From positions 1 through 34,821 of the forward strand of contig NZ_WYCT01000038.1 of the NCBI RefSeq assembly GCF_011008945.1: a stretch of 34,821 nucleotides of DNA, read 5' to 3'. This document shows, one piece after another, positions 1 through 8,391 of the stretch. The number at the start of each line of letters is the position of its first letter. Position 1 is the first letter of the stretch. This stretch comes from Streptomyces harenosi (GTDB taxonomy: Bacteria > Actinomycetota > Actinomycetes > Streptomycetales > Streptomycetaceae). The translations under genes and the position numbers were made by a program. A model generated the notes under the pieces. It had not been told where the DNA came from, ran no database searches, and saw nothing but the letters and a program-made list of their open reading frames with translations.

Positions 1-21
1 GGCCCGCCACGGAGCCCGCCG

Positions 22-600
22 ATGAGCTACGACCCGCCCCGCCCGGCCGGTCGTCTGCTGCTCACGCCCGAGGACCGGGAAGCCCCCGCCCGGCTGCGGC
101 GGCTGCACCGGCTGGGCCTGGCACAGCGCCCGGAGCCCGCGCTCGACGTCTTCGCGGACCGTCTCGCCGAGCTCGCGGGCGCGCCCTACGCGATGGTCAA
201 CTTCCCCGTCGAGAACGGGCAGTTCTTCGCCGGCCTGCACGCACCGGACCCCGCGCTCACCGGCGCGGGCGACGGCACCCGGCCGGTGTTCGCCCGGGCA
301 CAGCCGCGCGACCACGGCTTCTGCCCGCACGTGGTGGCCCGGCGCAAGGCGCTGGTCCTGGAAGACGTCCGCGACTATCCGCGGTTCGCGGGCAATCCGG
401 TCGTCGACGAGTTCGGCATCCGCTCCTACCTCGGCGCCCCGCTCATCGACAGCACGGGGACGGTCCTGGGCACGGTCAGCGCCGCCGACGTACGGCCCAG
501 GCCGTGGGGGAGGGCAGGGCTGGAGACCATCAAGGCGACGGCTGCGGATCTCGTGGCGCGCCTGGAGCGGTGCGCGGGCGACGGACTGCCCCTGCTGTGA
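22..600 (+). CDS. GAF-domain protein
   Basis: This 192-aa protein has one GAF-type sensor domain at about residues 30-180, recognisable from the run around DHGFCPHVVARRKALVLEDV and the later FGIRSYLGAPL segment, both typical of stand-alone GAF proteins in actinomycetes. GAF domains bind small molecules or chromophores. No kinase, phosphatase or cyclase domain is attached, so the ligand and partner are unknown. The ATG is 7 bases downstream of GGAG (11-14). The frame stays open to the left edge of the window, so a longer protein cannot be fully excluded, but the N-terminus looks natural. It is probably a separate transcription unit from the threonine genes, because about 350 bases of noncoding sequence follow. 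Confidence 0.8.
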   Translation: MSYDPPRPAGRLLLTPEDREAPARLRRLHRLGLAQRPEPALDVFADRLAELAGAPYAMVNFPVENGQFFAGLHAPDPALTGAGDGTRPVFARAQPRDHGFCPHVVARRKALVLEDVRDYPRFAGNPVVDEFGIRSYLGAPLIDSTGTVLGTVSAADVRPRPWGRAGLETIKATAADLVARLERCAGDGLPLL

Positions 601-959
601 CCGGCCCACCGGGCGGGGGAGCGGCCCGGAGACCGGGCGGGCGAGGTACGACGGCCCGGCTCGGGGAAGCGCGGCGGGCCCGGCGGGGCAGACCGGGAGA
701 GCCCGGCGGGCGCGGCCCGCGAGGGTGAGGGGCGCCGGCGTGGCAGGGCAGTGGGGCGAGGGCGTGGCGGCGACGTGGGCCGGGCGCGGCGGCCTGCCGG
801 GCGAGGCGTGAAGGAGAGCTGCGGCCGCGCTTAAGAAAACCTCGATGGACCGGCACCGCGCCCATGGGGCAGATTGCTGTGCGATTCCACCGCTCTCCCG
901 GGAAACGGGCTCCTTCGGCATGCCCGGCGCCGGGATCTCACCCCTCAGGAGCCGTAGCG
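601..959. promoter_or_regulatory. tdh upstream region, no gene
   Basis: This stretch of about 360 bases holds no convincing gene. Most of it is extremely GC-rich and slightly repetitive (many CCGGG/CGGGC words). An abrupt A/T-rich island at about 831-845 (CTTAAGAAAACC) stands out and is the likeliest place for promoter or regulator binding for the tdh-kbl operon. Short frames starting at 845 and 864 are an upstream extension of tdh or its shadows. AGGAG at 947-951 is the ribosome binding site for the TTG start at 960. Confidence 0.4.
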
Positions 960-1988
960 TTGAAGGCGCTGGTCAAGCAGAAGGCGGAGCCCGGGCTCTG
1001 GCTCACGGACGTCCCCGAGCCCGCCGTCGGGCCCGGTGACGTACTCATCAAGGTGCTGCGCACCGGCATCTGCGGCACCGACCTGCACATCCGGGCCTGG
1101 GACGGCTGGGCGCAGCAGACCATCAGCACCCCGCTGGTCGTCGGGCACGAGTTCGTCGGCGAGGTCGTCGAAACCGGCCGTGACGTCACCGACATCGGCG
1201 TCGGCGACCGGGTCAGCGGCGAGGGCCACCTGGTGTGCGGCAAGTGCCGCAACTGCCTGGCCGGACGGCGGCACCTGTGCCGGGCCACGGTCGGTCTGGG
1301 CGTCGGCCGGGACGGGGCGTTCGCCGAGTACGTCGCCCTGCCCGCGTCCAACGTGTGGGTGCACCGCGTCCCGGTCGACCTCGACGTCGCGGCGATCTTC
1401 GACCCGTTCGGCAACGCCGTGCACACCGCCCTGTCCTTCCCGCTGGTCGGGGAGGACGTGCTGATCACCGGGGCCGGGCCGATCGGCCTGATGGCCACGG
1501 CCGTCGCCCGGCACGCCGGCGCCCGCAACGTGGTGGTCACCGACGTCAGCGAGGAGCGGCTGGAGCTGGCCCGCAAGGTCGGCGCGAGCCTGGCCCTGAA
1601 CGTGTCCGGCACCACGATCGCCGACGGGCAGCGCGAGCTGGGCCTGCGGGAGGGCTTCGACATCGGCCTGGAGATGTCCGGCCGCCCCGAGGCGCTGCGG
1701 GACATGATCGCCAACATGACGCACGGCGGCCGGATCGCGATGCTCGGCCTGCCGTCGCAGGAGTTCCCCGTCGACTGGGCCCGCATCGTCACCTCGATGA
1801 TCACCCTCAAGGGCATCTACGGCCGGGAGATGTTCGAGACCTGGTACGCGATGTCGGTGCTGCTGGAGGGCGGCCTCGACCTCGCCCCCGTGATCACCGG
1901 CCGGTACCCCTGCCACGACTTCGAGGCGGCGTTCGCCGACGCGGCCAGCGGCAAGGGCGGCAAGGTCATCCTCGACTGGACCGCGTAA
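960..1988 (+). CDS. tdh: L-threonine 3-dehydrogenase
   Basis: This zinc-dependent medium-chain dehydrogenase oxidises L-threonine to 2-amino-3-ketobutyrate with NAD+. The 342-aa product has the catalytic Cys38 (TGICGTD), His63-Glu64 (GHEF), four structural-zinc cysteines at 93, 96, 99 and 107, and a Rossmann motif GAGPIG at 171-176. The start is taken as TTG 960, giving MKALVK..., because AGGAG lies 8 bases upstream and the length then matches the family (E. coli Tdh is 341 aa). An ATG at 864 in the same frame would add 32 unrelated residues and has no good binding site. The next gene, kbl, follows after 26 bases and uses the unstable product, so the two form an operon. Confidence 0.95.
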   Translation: MKALVKQKAEPGLWLTDVPEPAVGPGDVLIKVLRTGICGTDLHIRAWDGWAQQTISTPLVVGHEFVGEVVETGRDVTDIGVGDRVSGEGHLVCGKCRNCLAGRRHLCRATVGLGVGRDGAFAEYVALPASNVWVHRVPVDLDVAAIFDPFGNAVHTALSFPLVGEDVLITGAGPIGLMATAVARHAGARNVVVTDVSEERLELARKVGASLALNVSGTTIADGQRELGLREGFDIGLEMSGRPEALRDMIANMTHGGRIAMLGLPSQEFPVDWARIVTSMITLKGIYGREMFETWYAMSVLLEGGLDLAPVITGRYPCHDFEAAFADAASGKGGKVILDWTA

Positions 1989-2014
1989 GTCACCAGCACC
2001 ACAAGGAGCTTCCC

Positions 2015-3208
<1,194 letters not shown>

Positions 3209-3239
3209 CCAGGGCCGGTGACCTGAGAGAATCGATCCC

Positions 3240-4142
3240 ATGATCGAAGCGCGGCGGCTGCACATCCTCCGTGCGGTGGCCGACCACCGCACGGTGACGG
3301 CGGCTGCCGCCGCGCTGTATCTCACCCCGTCGGCGGTCTCCCAGCAGCTCACGGCCCTGGAGCAGGAGACCGGTCACCGCCTGGTGGAGCGGAGCGCCAA
3401 GGGCGTACGGCTGACCCCGGCCGGCGAGATCCTGCTCGGGCACACCAACGCGGTCCTCGCCCAGCTCGAGCGCGCCGAGGCCGAGCTGGCCGCCTACAGC
3501 GCGGGCCAGGCGGGCACGGTCACCGTCGCCGCCTTCGCCACCGGCATCGCCCTGGTCGTCGCGCCCGCCGCGACCCGGCTCGCCCGGACGGCGCCCGGCA
3601 TCCGCCTGCGCGTCCAGGACGCCGAGGGCGACGCCAGCCTGCCGATGGTGCTGGACCGGCAGGTCGACGTGGCCGTCGCCGTCGAGTACCGCGGCGCACC
3701 GCCCGCCGACGATCCGCGGCTGACCCACGTCCCGCTGTACGCCGAGCCGTTCGACGCGGTGGTGCCGGTCGCCCACCGCCTGGCCGACGCCACCCAGGTA
3801 CCGCTCGCGGAGCTGGCCAAGGACGCCTGGATCGGCCCCTACCCGGGCAACCCCTGCCATGACGTCGTCGTCCTGGCCTGCGAGAACGCCGGTTTCCAGC
3901 CCCGCCTGGAGCACTCCTCCGACGATTTCCGCGCGGTCGTCGCCCTCGCCTCGGCCGGGGTGGGCGTGGCCCTCGTCCCGCGGTCGGCGCTGCGCGGCAT
4001 GGACCTGACGGGCGTGGTGGTCCGCCCGGTCGACGGGGTGGCCCCCACCCGCCGGGTCTTCGCGGCCGTCCGCAGGGGAGCCGAGGGCCATCCGCTGATC
4101 CGCCCGGTGCTGGACGCACTGGCGCAGGCGGCGCGGATGTGA
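3240..4142 (+). CDS. LysR-family transcriptional regulator
   Basis: This 300-aa protein has an N-terminal winged helix-turn-helix (about residues 1-60, including AAAALYLTPSAVSQQLTALE) and a C-terminal substrate-binding-like domain (about 90-295) that should sense a small effector. LysR proteins usually control adjacent genes. This one lies only 31 bases downstream of kbl on the same strand, so it may be co-transcribed with tdh-kbl and regulate them, with threonine or an intermediate as a possible effector (inference). The start ATG has only a weak GAGAGA-like binding site upstream, and the N-terminus MIEARRLHILR is a standard LysR start. Length and domain order are normal for the family. Confidence 0.9.
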   Translation: MIEARRLHILRAVADHRTVTAAAAALYLTPSAVSQQLTALEQETGHRLVERSAKGVRLTPAGEILLGHTNAVLAQLERAEAELAAYSAGQAGTVTVAAFATGIALVVAPAATRLARTAPGIRLRVQDAEGDASLPMVLDRQVDVAVAVEYRGAPPADDPRLTHVPLYAEPFDAVVPVAHRLADATQVPLAELAKDAWIGPYPGNPCHDVVVLACENAGFQPRLEHSSDDFRAVVALASAGVGVALVPRSALRGMDLTGVVVRPVDGVAPTRRVFAAVRRGAEGHPLIRPVLDALAQAARM

Positions 4143-4161
4143 GCCTTCCGTAACGGCGGCG

Positions 4162-4194
4162 TCTCATCTCCGGGATAGCGTCCCGGATATGAGA
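4162..4194. promoter_or_regulatory. Palindrome over the start of the XRE-cupin gene
   Basis: Two 14-base arms (4162-4175 and 4181-4194) are reverse complements with one mismatch, around a 5-base centre. The right arm contains the ATG at 4189. The hexamer TAGCGT at 4176-4181 fits a -10 box 7 bases before the ATG, and no Shine-Dalgarno sequence precedes that ATG. Inference: the transcript is leaderless and the palindrome is an operator, most likely for autoregulation. Confidence 0.55.
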
Positions 4195-4785
4195 GGAACC
4201 GATCGCGCGGGGGAGGCACTCCTGGCCCCGGCCCCCGCCGATGCCCGGCTCGCCGCCCGGCTGGCGGAGCTGCGGACCGAGCACGGATGGTCGCTCGGGG
4301 AGCTGGCGCAGCGCAGCGGGGTGAGCCGGTCGACCCTGTCCCGCGCCGAACGCGCACAGACCAGTCCGACCGCCGCGCTGCTGAACCGGCTGTGCGCCGT
4401 CTACGGACGGACCATGTCCCAGTTGCTCAGCGAGGTCGAGGCGCAGCCGGCGCCCCTGGTGCGGGCCGCCGAGCAACCGCTGTGGGAGGACCGCGCCTCC
4501 GGCCTGGTCCGCCGCTCCGTCTCCCCGCCGCACGCCGGGCTGCGCGGCGAACTCGTCGAAGCGCGGCTCGCCGCGGGCGCCTGCATCGGCTACGACCGGC
4601 CGCCCGTGCCCGGTCTCGAACAGCACGTCTGGCTGCTGGAGGGCGCGCTGGAGGTGACCGTCCAGGACACCGCGCACCGGCTCGGGACGGGCGACTGCCT
4701 GCGGCTGCGGGTGTGGGGGCCGGTACGGTTCCGGTGCCCGGGGACGGCGGACGCGCGCTACGCGCTGGCGGTGGTGCTGCCATGA
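4189..4785 (+). CDS. XRE-family regulator with C-terminal cupin domain
   Basis: This 198-aa protein has an N-terminal helix-turn-helix of the XRE/HTH_3 type (about residues 22-80, including LGELAQRSGVSRSTLSRAE) and a C-terminal cupin domain (about 110-198, with the beta-strand pattern around EQHVWLLEGALEV). HTH-cupin proteins of this layout bind DNA through the first domain and sense a small ligand through the second. A near-perfect palindrome covers its start codon, which suggests self-regulation. It overlaps the following acetyltransferase by four bases (ATGA), so the two are translated together and probably share a physiological role. The ligand is unknown. Confidence 0.88.
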   Translation: MRGTDRAGEALLAPAPADARLAARLAELRTEHGWSLGELAQRSGVSRSTLSRAERAQTSPTAALLNRLCAVYGRTMSQLLSEVEAQPAPLVRAAEQPLWEDRASGLVRRSVSPPHAGLRGELVEARLAAGACIGYDRPPVPGLEQHVWLLEGALEVTVQDTAHRLGTGDCLRLRVWGPVRFRCPGTADARYALAVVLP

Positions 4786-5315
4786 GGGTGGTCCGTCTCG
4801 ACGCCCCCCGGCTGCTCAGCGAGGCGGAGGAGCTGGCCGCCCTGCTGGCCGGCACCGTGGACGGCGGCGCCTCGGTCGGCTTCCTCGCCCCGCTGGACCC
4901 CGCCGAGGCCGCCGCCTGGTGGCGGGAGCGCGCCGCCGCGGTGGCCGCGGGCGGGCTCGCGGTGTGGGTGGCGTACGACGGGCACCGGCCGGCCGGCACC
5001 GTCGGCCTCGCCCTGCCCGGCAGACCCAACAGCCGGCACCGCGCCGAAGTGGTGAAGCTGATGGTGCGCCGCGACGCCCGCGGACGGGGCCTGGGCCGCA
5101 CGCTGCTGACCACCGCCGAGCGGGCGGCCGAGGCGTCCGGCATCACCCTCCTGCACCTGGACACCGAGAGCGGCAGCCCCGCCGAGCACCTCTACCGCTC
5201 CGCCGGGTGGACCCGGGCCGGGGTGATCCCCGACTACGCCGCCGACCCGCACGGCGTGCTGCGGCCGACGACGCTGTACTACAAGCGGATCGGGGCCGCC
5301 CGCGCCGCCGGGTGA
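4782..5315 (+). CDS. GNAT-family N-acetyltransferase
   Basis: This 177-aa protein transfers an acetyl group from acetyl-CoA to an amine of unknown identity. The GNAT core is clear: the acetyl-CoA pyrophosphate-binding motif RGRGLG at residues 100-105 follows a beta-strand VVKLMVRRDA, and a later LYRSAGW motif is typical of the C-terminal half. The ATG overlaps the stop of the XRE-cupin gene (ATGA), and translational coupling suggests the regulator controls this enzyme. The combination could be a detoxification or resistance-like unit responding to a small amine, but the substrate cannot be read from sequence. A longer frame upstream is a shadow of the regulator gene. Confidence 0.88.
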   Translation: MRVVRLDAPRLLSEAEELAALLAGTVDGGASVGFLAPLDPAEAAAWWRERAAAVAAGGLAVWVAYDGHRPAGTVGLALPGRPNSRHRAEVVKLMVRRDARGRGLGRTLLTTAERAAEASGITLLHLDTESGSPAEHLYRSAGWTRAGVIPDYAADPHGVLRPTTLYYKRIGAARAAG

Positions 5316-5345
5316 GTGTCAGTGGCAGCGGCTACGGTGCGGGAC

Positions 5346-5705
5346 ATGCCGGATGCCGAAGACGTACGCCGTATCGCCCTGTCCCTGCCGGACACCACGG
5401 AGAAGACCGCCTGGAACATGCCCACGTTCCGGGTCGCCGGGAAGATGTTCGCCACGCTGCCCGAGGACGAGACCTCCATGGCCGTGCGCTGCCCGAAGGA
5501 GGAGCGCGACGAACTGGTCCTCGCCGAGCCGGAGAAGTTCTGGATCGCCGGCCACGAGGCCCAGTTCGCCTGGGTGCGGGTCCGCCTGTCGGCCCTGGAG
5601 GACGAGGGCGAACTGCGGGACATCCTCGCCGACTCCTGGCGCCAGGCGGCCCCGTCCCGGCTGCTCGACGCCCACCCCCGGCTGGGGCTCCCGGCCGGCG
5701 GCTGA
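5346..5705 (+). CDS. YjbR/MmcQ-like (CyaY-fold) protein
   Basis: This 119-aa protein belongs to the MmcQ/YjbR family, small alpha/beta proteins with a CyaY-like double-wing fold sometimes proposed to bind DNA. Family hallmarks are the N-terminal ALSLPDTTEK segment, the FRVAGKMFATL strand and the KFWIAGHEAQFAWVRVRLS region. The molecular role of the family is not established. The ATG at 5346 is chosen because homologues start at about this residue. A GTG at 5316, directly after the stop of the acetyltransferase, would add ten residues. Neither has a strong ribosome binding site, so translation may be coupled to the gene upstream. Confidence 0.8.
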   Translation: MPDAEDVRRIALSLPDTTEKTAWNMPTFRVAGKMFATLPEDETSMAVRCPKEERDELVLAEPEKFWIAGHEAQFAWVRVRLSALEDEGELRDILADSWRQAAPSRLLDAHPRLGLPAGG

Positions 5706-5709
5706 AAAG

Positions 5710-5750
5710 CCCTCCGGCGTTGTCGGTGCCCCGTGGCATCATCCGGAGGG
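5710..5750 (+). terminator. Hairpin after the YjbR-like gene
   Basis: The arms CCCTCCGG (5710-5717) and CCGGAGGG (5743-5750) are perfect reverse complements separated by 25 bases, starting 5 bases after the stop codon. There is no U-tract, as is common in Streptomyces, and the loop is long, so the terminator role is plausible only. Confidence 0.4.
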
Positions 5751-5832
5751 ATGAGCGGCAGCCGGGGCCGGAGGGGGGCTCCGGCTGCCCCGGGGACCGG
5801 CCGGGCACGGCAGGGGAGGGGAGCGCGCGAGG

Positions 5833-6640
5833 ATGGCCAGGGGGACGTCGTCGCAGCCGGCGCACGGCGAGGCGGGGCACGGCGCGGTGCCGGGCGGCGG
5901 CACCGGGGCGGAGCGCCCGGCGGCAGCCGCGCCGGTGCGGGACCGGGAGCCGGGACGGGTCTGGTCGCGCGACTTCGCCCTGTTCTTCGTGGCCCGCGCG
6001 GTCGCCCGGCTCGGCGACACCATGCTGCCCGTGGCGCTCGCCGCCGGACTGCTCCAGCACGGGTACGGGGCCGGGGCGGTGGGCCTGGCCATGGCCGCGA
6101 CCGCCGCTGCCTTCGCCGGGCTCGTCGTCTTCGGCGGCGTCCTCGCCGACCGGTTCAGCACCCGCAAGCTGATGATCGGCGCCGATCTGGTGCGGCTGGC
6201 CACCCAGGCCCTGGCCGCCGCGCTGTTCTTCTCCGGCCACGTCGTGCTGTGGGAGATCTGCGCGATCGGCTTCGTCAACGGCGTCGCCGGAGCCGTGTTC
6301 CAGCCCGGCGTCGCCAGCACGGTGCCCCGGCTCGCCTGTGACGTCCAGGGAGCGAACGGCGCCATACGGGTCGCCGAGTCCGCCGCCCAGCTCGCCGGAC
6401 CCGCCCTGGCCGGGCTCCTGGTGGGGTTCGCCGCGCCCGGAGGCGTCTTCACCGCCCACGCGGCCACCTACGCGGTGAGCGCCCTGTGCCTGCTGCTGCT
6501 CCGGCTGCCGCCGCCCACGCCGGGCGGCCGGGCCGCCGTTCGCCGGCACCCGGGCACCGGCGGCGCGGCGAGGGCGTTCCGCTCCGATCTCGCCGAGGGC
6601 TGGCGGGAGTTCCGCTCCCGCACCTGGTTGTGGGCCCACA
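5833..6640 (+). pseudogene. MFS transporter interrupted by the prophage
   Basis: This is the N-terminal two thirds (about 269 residues) of a major facilitator superfamily permease of the MFS_3-like efflux class. It shows a soluble N-terminal tail, then a first helix after the SRDFALFFVARAVARLGDT segment, the family loop motif GGVLADRFSTRKLM between helices 2 and 3, and further hydrophobic segments to about residue 222. Family members normally run to about 400-430 residues with 12 helices. After FRSRTWLW the frame continues to a stop at 6814-6816 but encodes non-membrane residues antisense to a phage gene. The break coincides with the start of prophage-like genes, so the gene was most likely split by integration. 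The start ATG 5833 has a GGAGGGG sequence about 12 bases upstream. Confidence 0.8.
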
Positions 6641-6650
6641 TTTCCTTTTA
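6628..6650. other. Candidate host/prophage attachment junction
   Basis: The MFS reading frame keeps family character up to the codons for TWLW (to about 6634) and loses it immediately afterwards, and a minus-strand phage gene ends at 6648. The crossover core must lie in about this interval. The other junction is outside the window, so the repeated core cannot be defined here. Confidence 0.5.
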
Positions 6651-6899
6651 CTCCGGCAGGTCGATGGCCTCTTTTCGCCCGGTTTGCGAGGGTAGATCCT
6701 GGTTCTCGATCTCCTGTATGAGGTCGAGCATGTCGCTGAGGCGTCCGCGTAGGCGTTCCACGAGAAGGATGAGGCTCGCGGCGTCGAGCTGGGCGAGGTC
6801 TTCCGAGCGGGCGTAGGCGAGGTCGCGGCGGGCGTAGTCGACGCGCGCTCTTTGGGAATCGGTGAGAGGCCCAAGGGTGAGGCGGGACTCGTCGGTCAT
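6648..6899 (-). CDS. Unrecognised 83-aa protein at the attachment junction
   Basis: I do not recognise this family. The 83-aa protein is acidic, helical in composition and without cysteines or membrane segments. Heptad-like leucines and isoleucines from about residue 34 to 67 (LDAASLILLVERL through LIQEIENQ) suggest a coiled coil and dimerisation. Its stop codon sits within about ten bases of the inferred attachment point, so it is the last phage gene on this side. It is divergent from the small XRE regulator at 7109, and a palindrome lies between them, so the two may be controlled together. The binding site before the ATG is weak. A directionality or control role is possible but unsupported. 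Confidence 0.6.
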   Translation of the reverse strand: MTDESRLTLGPLTDSQRARVDYARRDLAYARSEDLAQLDAASLILLVERLRGRLSDMLDLIQEIENQDLPSQTGRKEAIDLPE

Positions 6900-6954
6900 T
6901 GCGGCACCTGGTGTACGTGAGGGTGGGTGGGGAGCTCAGGTGGGGGGCGCTCGT

Positions 6955-6974
6955 AATCGTTTGGCAAAACGGTT
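6955..6974. promoter_or_regulatory. Inverted repeat in a divergent intergenic region
   Basis: AATCGTTT (6955-6962) and AAACGGTT (6967-6974) form an inverted repeat with one mismatch around GGCA. It lies in the 209-base gap between the divergent 83-aa gene and the small XRE gene, within a stretch of unusually low GC for this window (about 6950-7085). It is a natural candidate operator for the adjacent regulator. Confidence 0.45.
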
Positions 6975-7108
6975 CATCGGATCAACAACATGTCGAAGAG
7001 ATCACTCGAACGGGTGTTTCAATCTAGGTGGGCTTGCAGATCGCTTCGGATTACAAATGTACGGTCGGCGATACAGACACATGATCGCGACCCGGCCACG
7101 GTGGGCGA

Positions 7109-7342
7109 GTGCCATCTGCTCCACCCCCCGACTGGATCATCGCCCGCCGACGTCTCGTCGGGGACCGGATCCGCGCGGCCCGGGCCGCCGCCGGCCTGAC
7201 TCAGGAGATGCTGGCGGAGCTGGCGGGGATGGACCGGCAAGCGATCAACCGGATCGAGCAGGCTCACGCGTCGCCCCTGCTCGACAATCTCTTCCGGATC
7301 GCCGATGCCCTGGACGTACCGCTCTCTGACCTGGTGCGGTGA
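7109..7342 (+). CDS. Small XRE-family (Cro/CI-like) regulator
   Basis: This 77-aa protein is almost entirely a helix-turn-helix of the XRE/HTH_3 family. The domain runs from about residue 17 to 74 and includes GLTQEMLAELAGMDRQAINRIE, followed by DNLFRIADALDVPLSDL, a common ending of YozG-like and Cro-like proteins. It should bind DNA as a dimer. The start is GTG 7109; a Shine-Dalgarno sequence is poor (GGTGGG). It sits divergently from the gene beside the attachment junction with a palindromic candidate operator between, the usual arrangement for a phage switch or a cargo regulator. Whether it is the lysogeny repressor cannot be told, because other regulators lie nearby. Confidence 0.8.
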   Translation: MPSAPPPDWIIARRRLVGDRIRAARAAAGLTQEMLAELAGMDRQAINRIEQAHASPLLDNLFRIADALDVPLSDLVR

Positions 7343-7378
7343 GCGGCCCGCCTCCGACGGGGGGCGGAGACGGGCCGC
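7343..7378. terminator. Bidirectional hairpin between convergent genes
   Basis: A stem of 14 positions with a single C-A mismatch (7343-7356 with 7365-7378) and an 8-base loop starts directly after the stop of the XRE gene and lies 5 bases beyond the stop of the 41-aa gene on the opposite strand. Position and strength suit a shared terminator. Confidence 0.7.
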
Positions 7379-7383
7379 GGGGG

Positions 7384-7509
7384 TCAGGCCGGGCGCGGGA
7401 CGATGAAACCGCGCTGCGGCCTGGGCTCCGGGTCACGCGAGGTCGGCTGCTGCGCGCGCTTCCACGCTGCGACCAGCTCCTCGTACCGCGGGTCGATCCA
7501 CTCGGACAT
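7384..7509 (-). CDS. 41-aa small protein
   Basis: This short frame starts with ATG at 7509 behind a strong GGGAGG and encodes 41 residues, beginning MSEWIDPRYEELVAAWKRAQ and ending in an RGFIVPRPA tail. The N-terminal half looks like one amphipathic helix; the rest is proline/arginine-rich. I do not recognise a family. It lies 22 bases downstream of the GRDP-like gene on the same strand and is probably in its operon, ending at the shared terminator hairpin. Confidence 0.6.
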   Translation of the reverse strand: MSEWIDPRYEELVAAWKRAQQPTSRDPEPRPQRGFIVPRPA

Positions 7510-7531
7510 GCGGCCTCCCTTCACCAGCAGG

Positions 7532-8059
7532 CTACGCGGCGCCGGGCTTCGGCTTGGGCGTGATGACGATGGTGCACTCGGGAGCGTGCTGGCACTTCGC
7601 CGCGACGGACGCGAGGGTCTCCTCCGACGGCGGGCCCCACAGCTCCGGGTCCGCTTCCCAGCCCAGTTCGGCGATCTTTGCGCGGGTCCGGTCCAGGATC
7701 GGCGGGTCGTAGTGGGTGGGGTCGTAGCCCGGGTAGTGGTGGACGAACCGGCCTTGGGCGCCGAGCGTCTCGCACAGCTCGGCGTACATGGCGGTGTGCA
7801 GGAGCAGGGCGTGCCACCCCTCGTCCACGATCCGCGAGGGCGCGAGCCCGACGCCGGGGTTCTTCGCGCAGGCCGCCACGAACTTCAGGGCCTCCTCGAC
7901 GATCCGGCCGGCCAGTTTCTTGCTCATGTCCGGGTTGGCGTCCATCACCGTGCCGCGGCAGCTCGCGAACTGGTCGTCGGTGATGAGCATGCGCGGCAGC
8001 GCCGGGAGTGGGATGGGTGCCGGGTCGGGGCCTGGCGTCGGGGGCGTGGGTACGCTCAT
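7532..8059 (-). CDS. GRDP-like (glycine-rich-domain-protein-like) cargo protein
   Basis: This 175-aa protein has a proline-rich N-terminus (about residues 1-25) and then a helical segment with the pattern VDEGWHALLLHTAMYAELC (Trp82-His83, His88) and GRFVHHYP (His107-His108). That pattern resembles the core of the GRDP-like family, in which a conserved D-x-x-WH-x-H-L motif and a later histidine pair recur. The clustered histidines could bind metal (inference). No biochemical function is established for the bacterial members. ATG 8059 follows AAGGAGA. In the prophage it sits in the non-structural block next to the attachment junction, so it is probably lysogenic cargo rather than a virion part. 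Confidence 0.6.
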   Translation of the reverse strand: MSVPTPPTPGPDPAPIPLPALPRMLITDDQFASCRGTVMDANPDMSKKLAGRIVEEALKFVAACAKNPGVGLAPSRIVDEGWHALLLHTAMYAELCETLGAQGRFVHHYPGYDPTHYDPPILDRTRAKIAELGWEADPELWGPPSEETLASVAAKCQHAPECTIVITPKPKPGAA

Positions 8060-8092
8060 GGGCGTCTCCTTCTGTTGCGGATGGGGACGTGG

Positions 8093-8134
8093 CCGCCCGG
8101 GCCGGGGCCTTGCCGGGATCGCTGGCCCGGGCGG
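8093..8134 (-). terminator. Perfect 11-bp inverted repeat after the Cys4 operon
   Basis: CCGCCCGGGCC (8093-8103) and its exact reverse complement (8124-8134) are separated by 20 bases. They lie in the 173-base gap downstream of the minus-strand operon that ends at 8233 and upstream of the GRDP-like gene, as expected of a terminator. The rest of the gap shows no gene. Confidence 0.5.
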
Positions 8135-8232
8135 TGCCGGTCGAGCAATGGTGTGGGCGGCTGCCAGAGCTCCTCAGCACTGGCGGCCGCCCGCCCACTG
8201 GCGCCACGTTCGCCCTGTGGCGCCAGCGGGAG

Positions 8233-8391
8233 TCATCGGCCGAACGGCCGCTCCGGGGCGGTCTGCCGCGGCATCGATGGGCGGCACGTGGTCGGGCAGA
8301 CGTAGATGTCGGGCGCGGCCCCCGACGGCGAGTCGACGATGATCCGCCGGGGGGTGCCCTGGATGGGCGCGTCACAGCGTGCACAGATCAC
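8233..8391 (-). CDS. 52-aa Cys4 mini-protein (second of tandem pair)
   Basis: This tiny protein starts with GTG 8391, which overlaps the stop of the preceding gene (GTGA), and ends at 8233. It contains Cys3-x2-Cys6 and Cys32-x3-Cys36, a likely zinc ribbon. The second half (DIYVCPTTCRP) closely resembles the end of the gene just upstream (DVYACGPTCPE), so the two look like diverged tandem copies. It has no other domain. It is the last gene of the four-frame coupled operon and is followed by a strong inverted repeat. The function is unknown; a small nucleic-acid or protein-binding adaptor is possible. Confidence 0.65.
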   Translation of the reverse strand: MICARCDAPIQGTPRRIIVDSPSGAAPDIYVCPTTCRPSMPRQTAPERPFGR

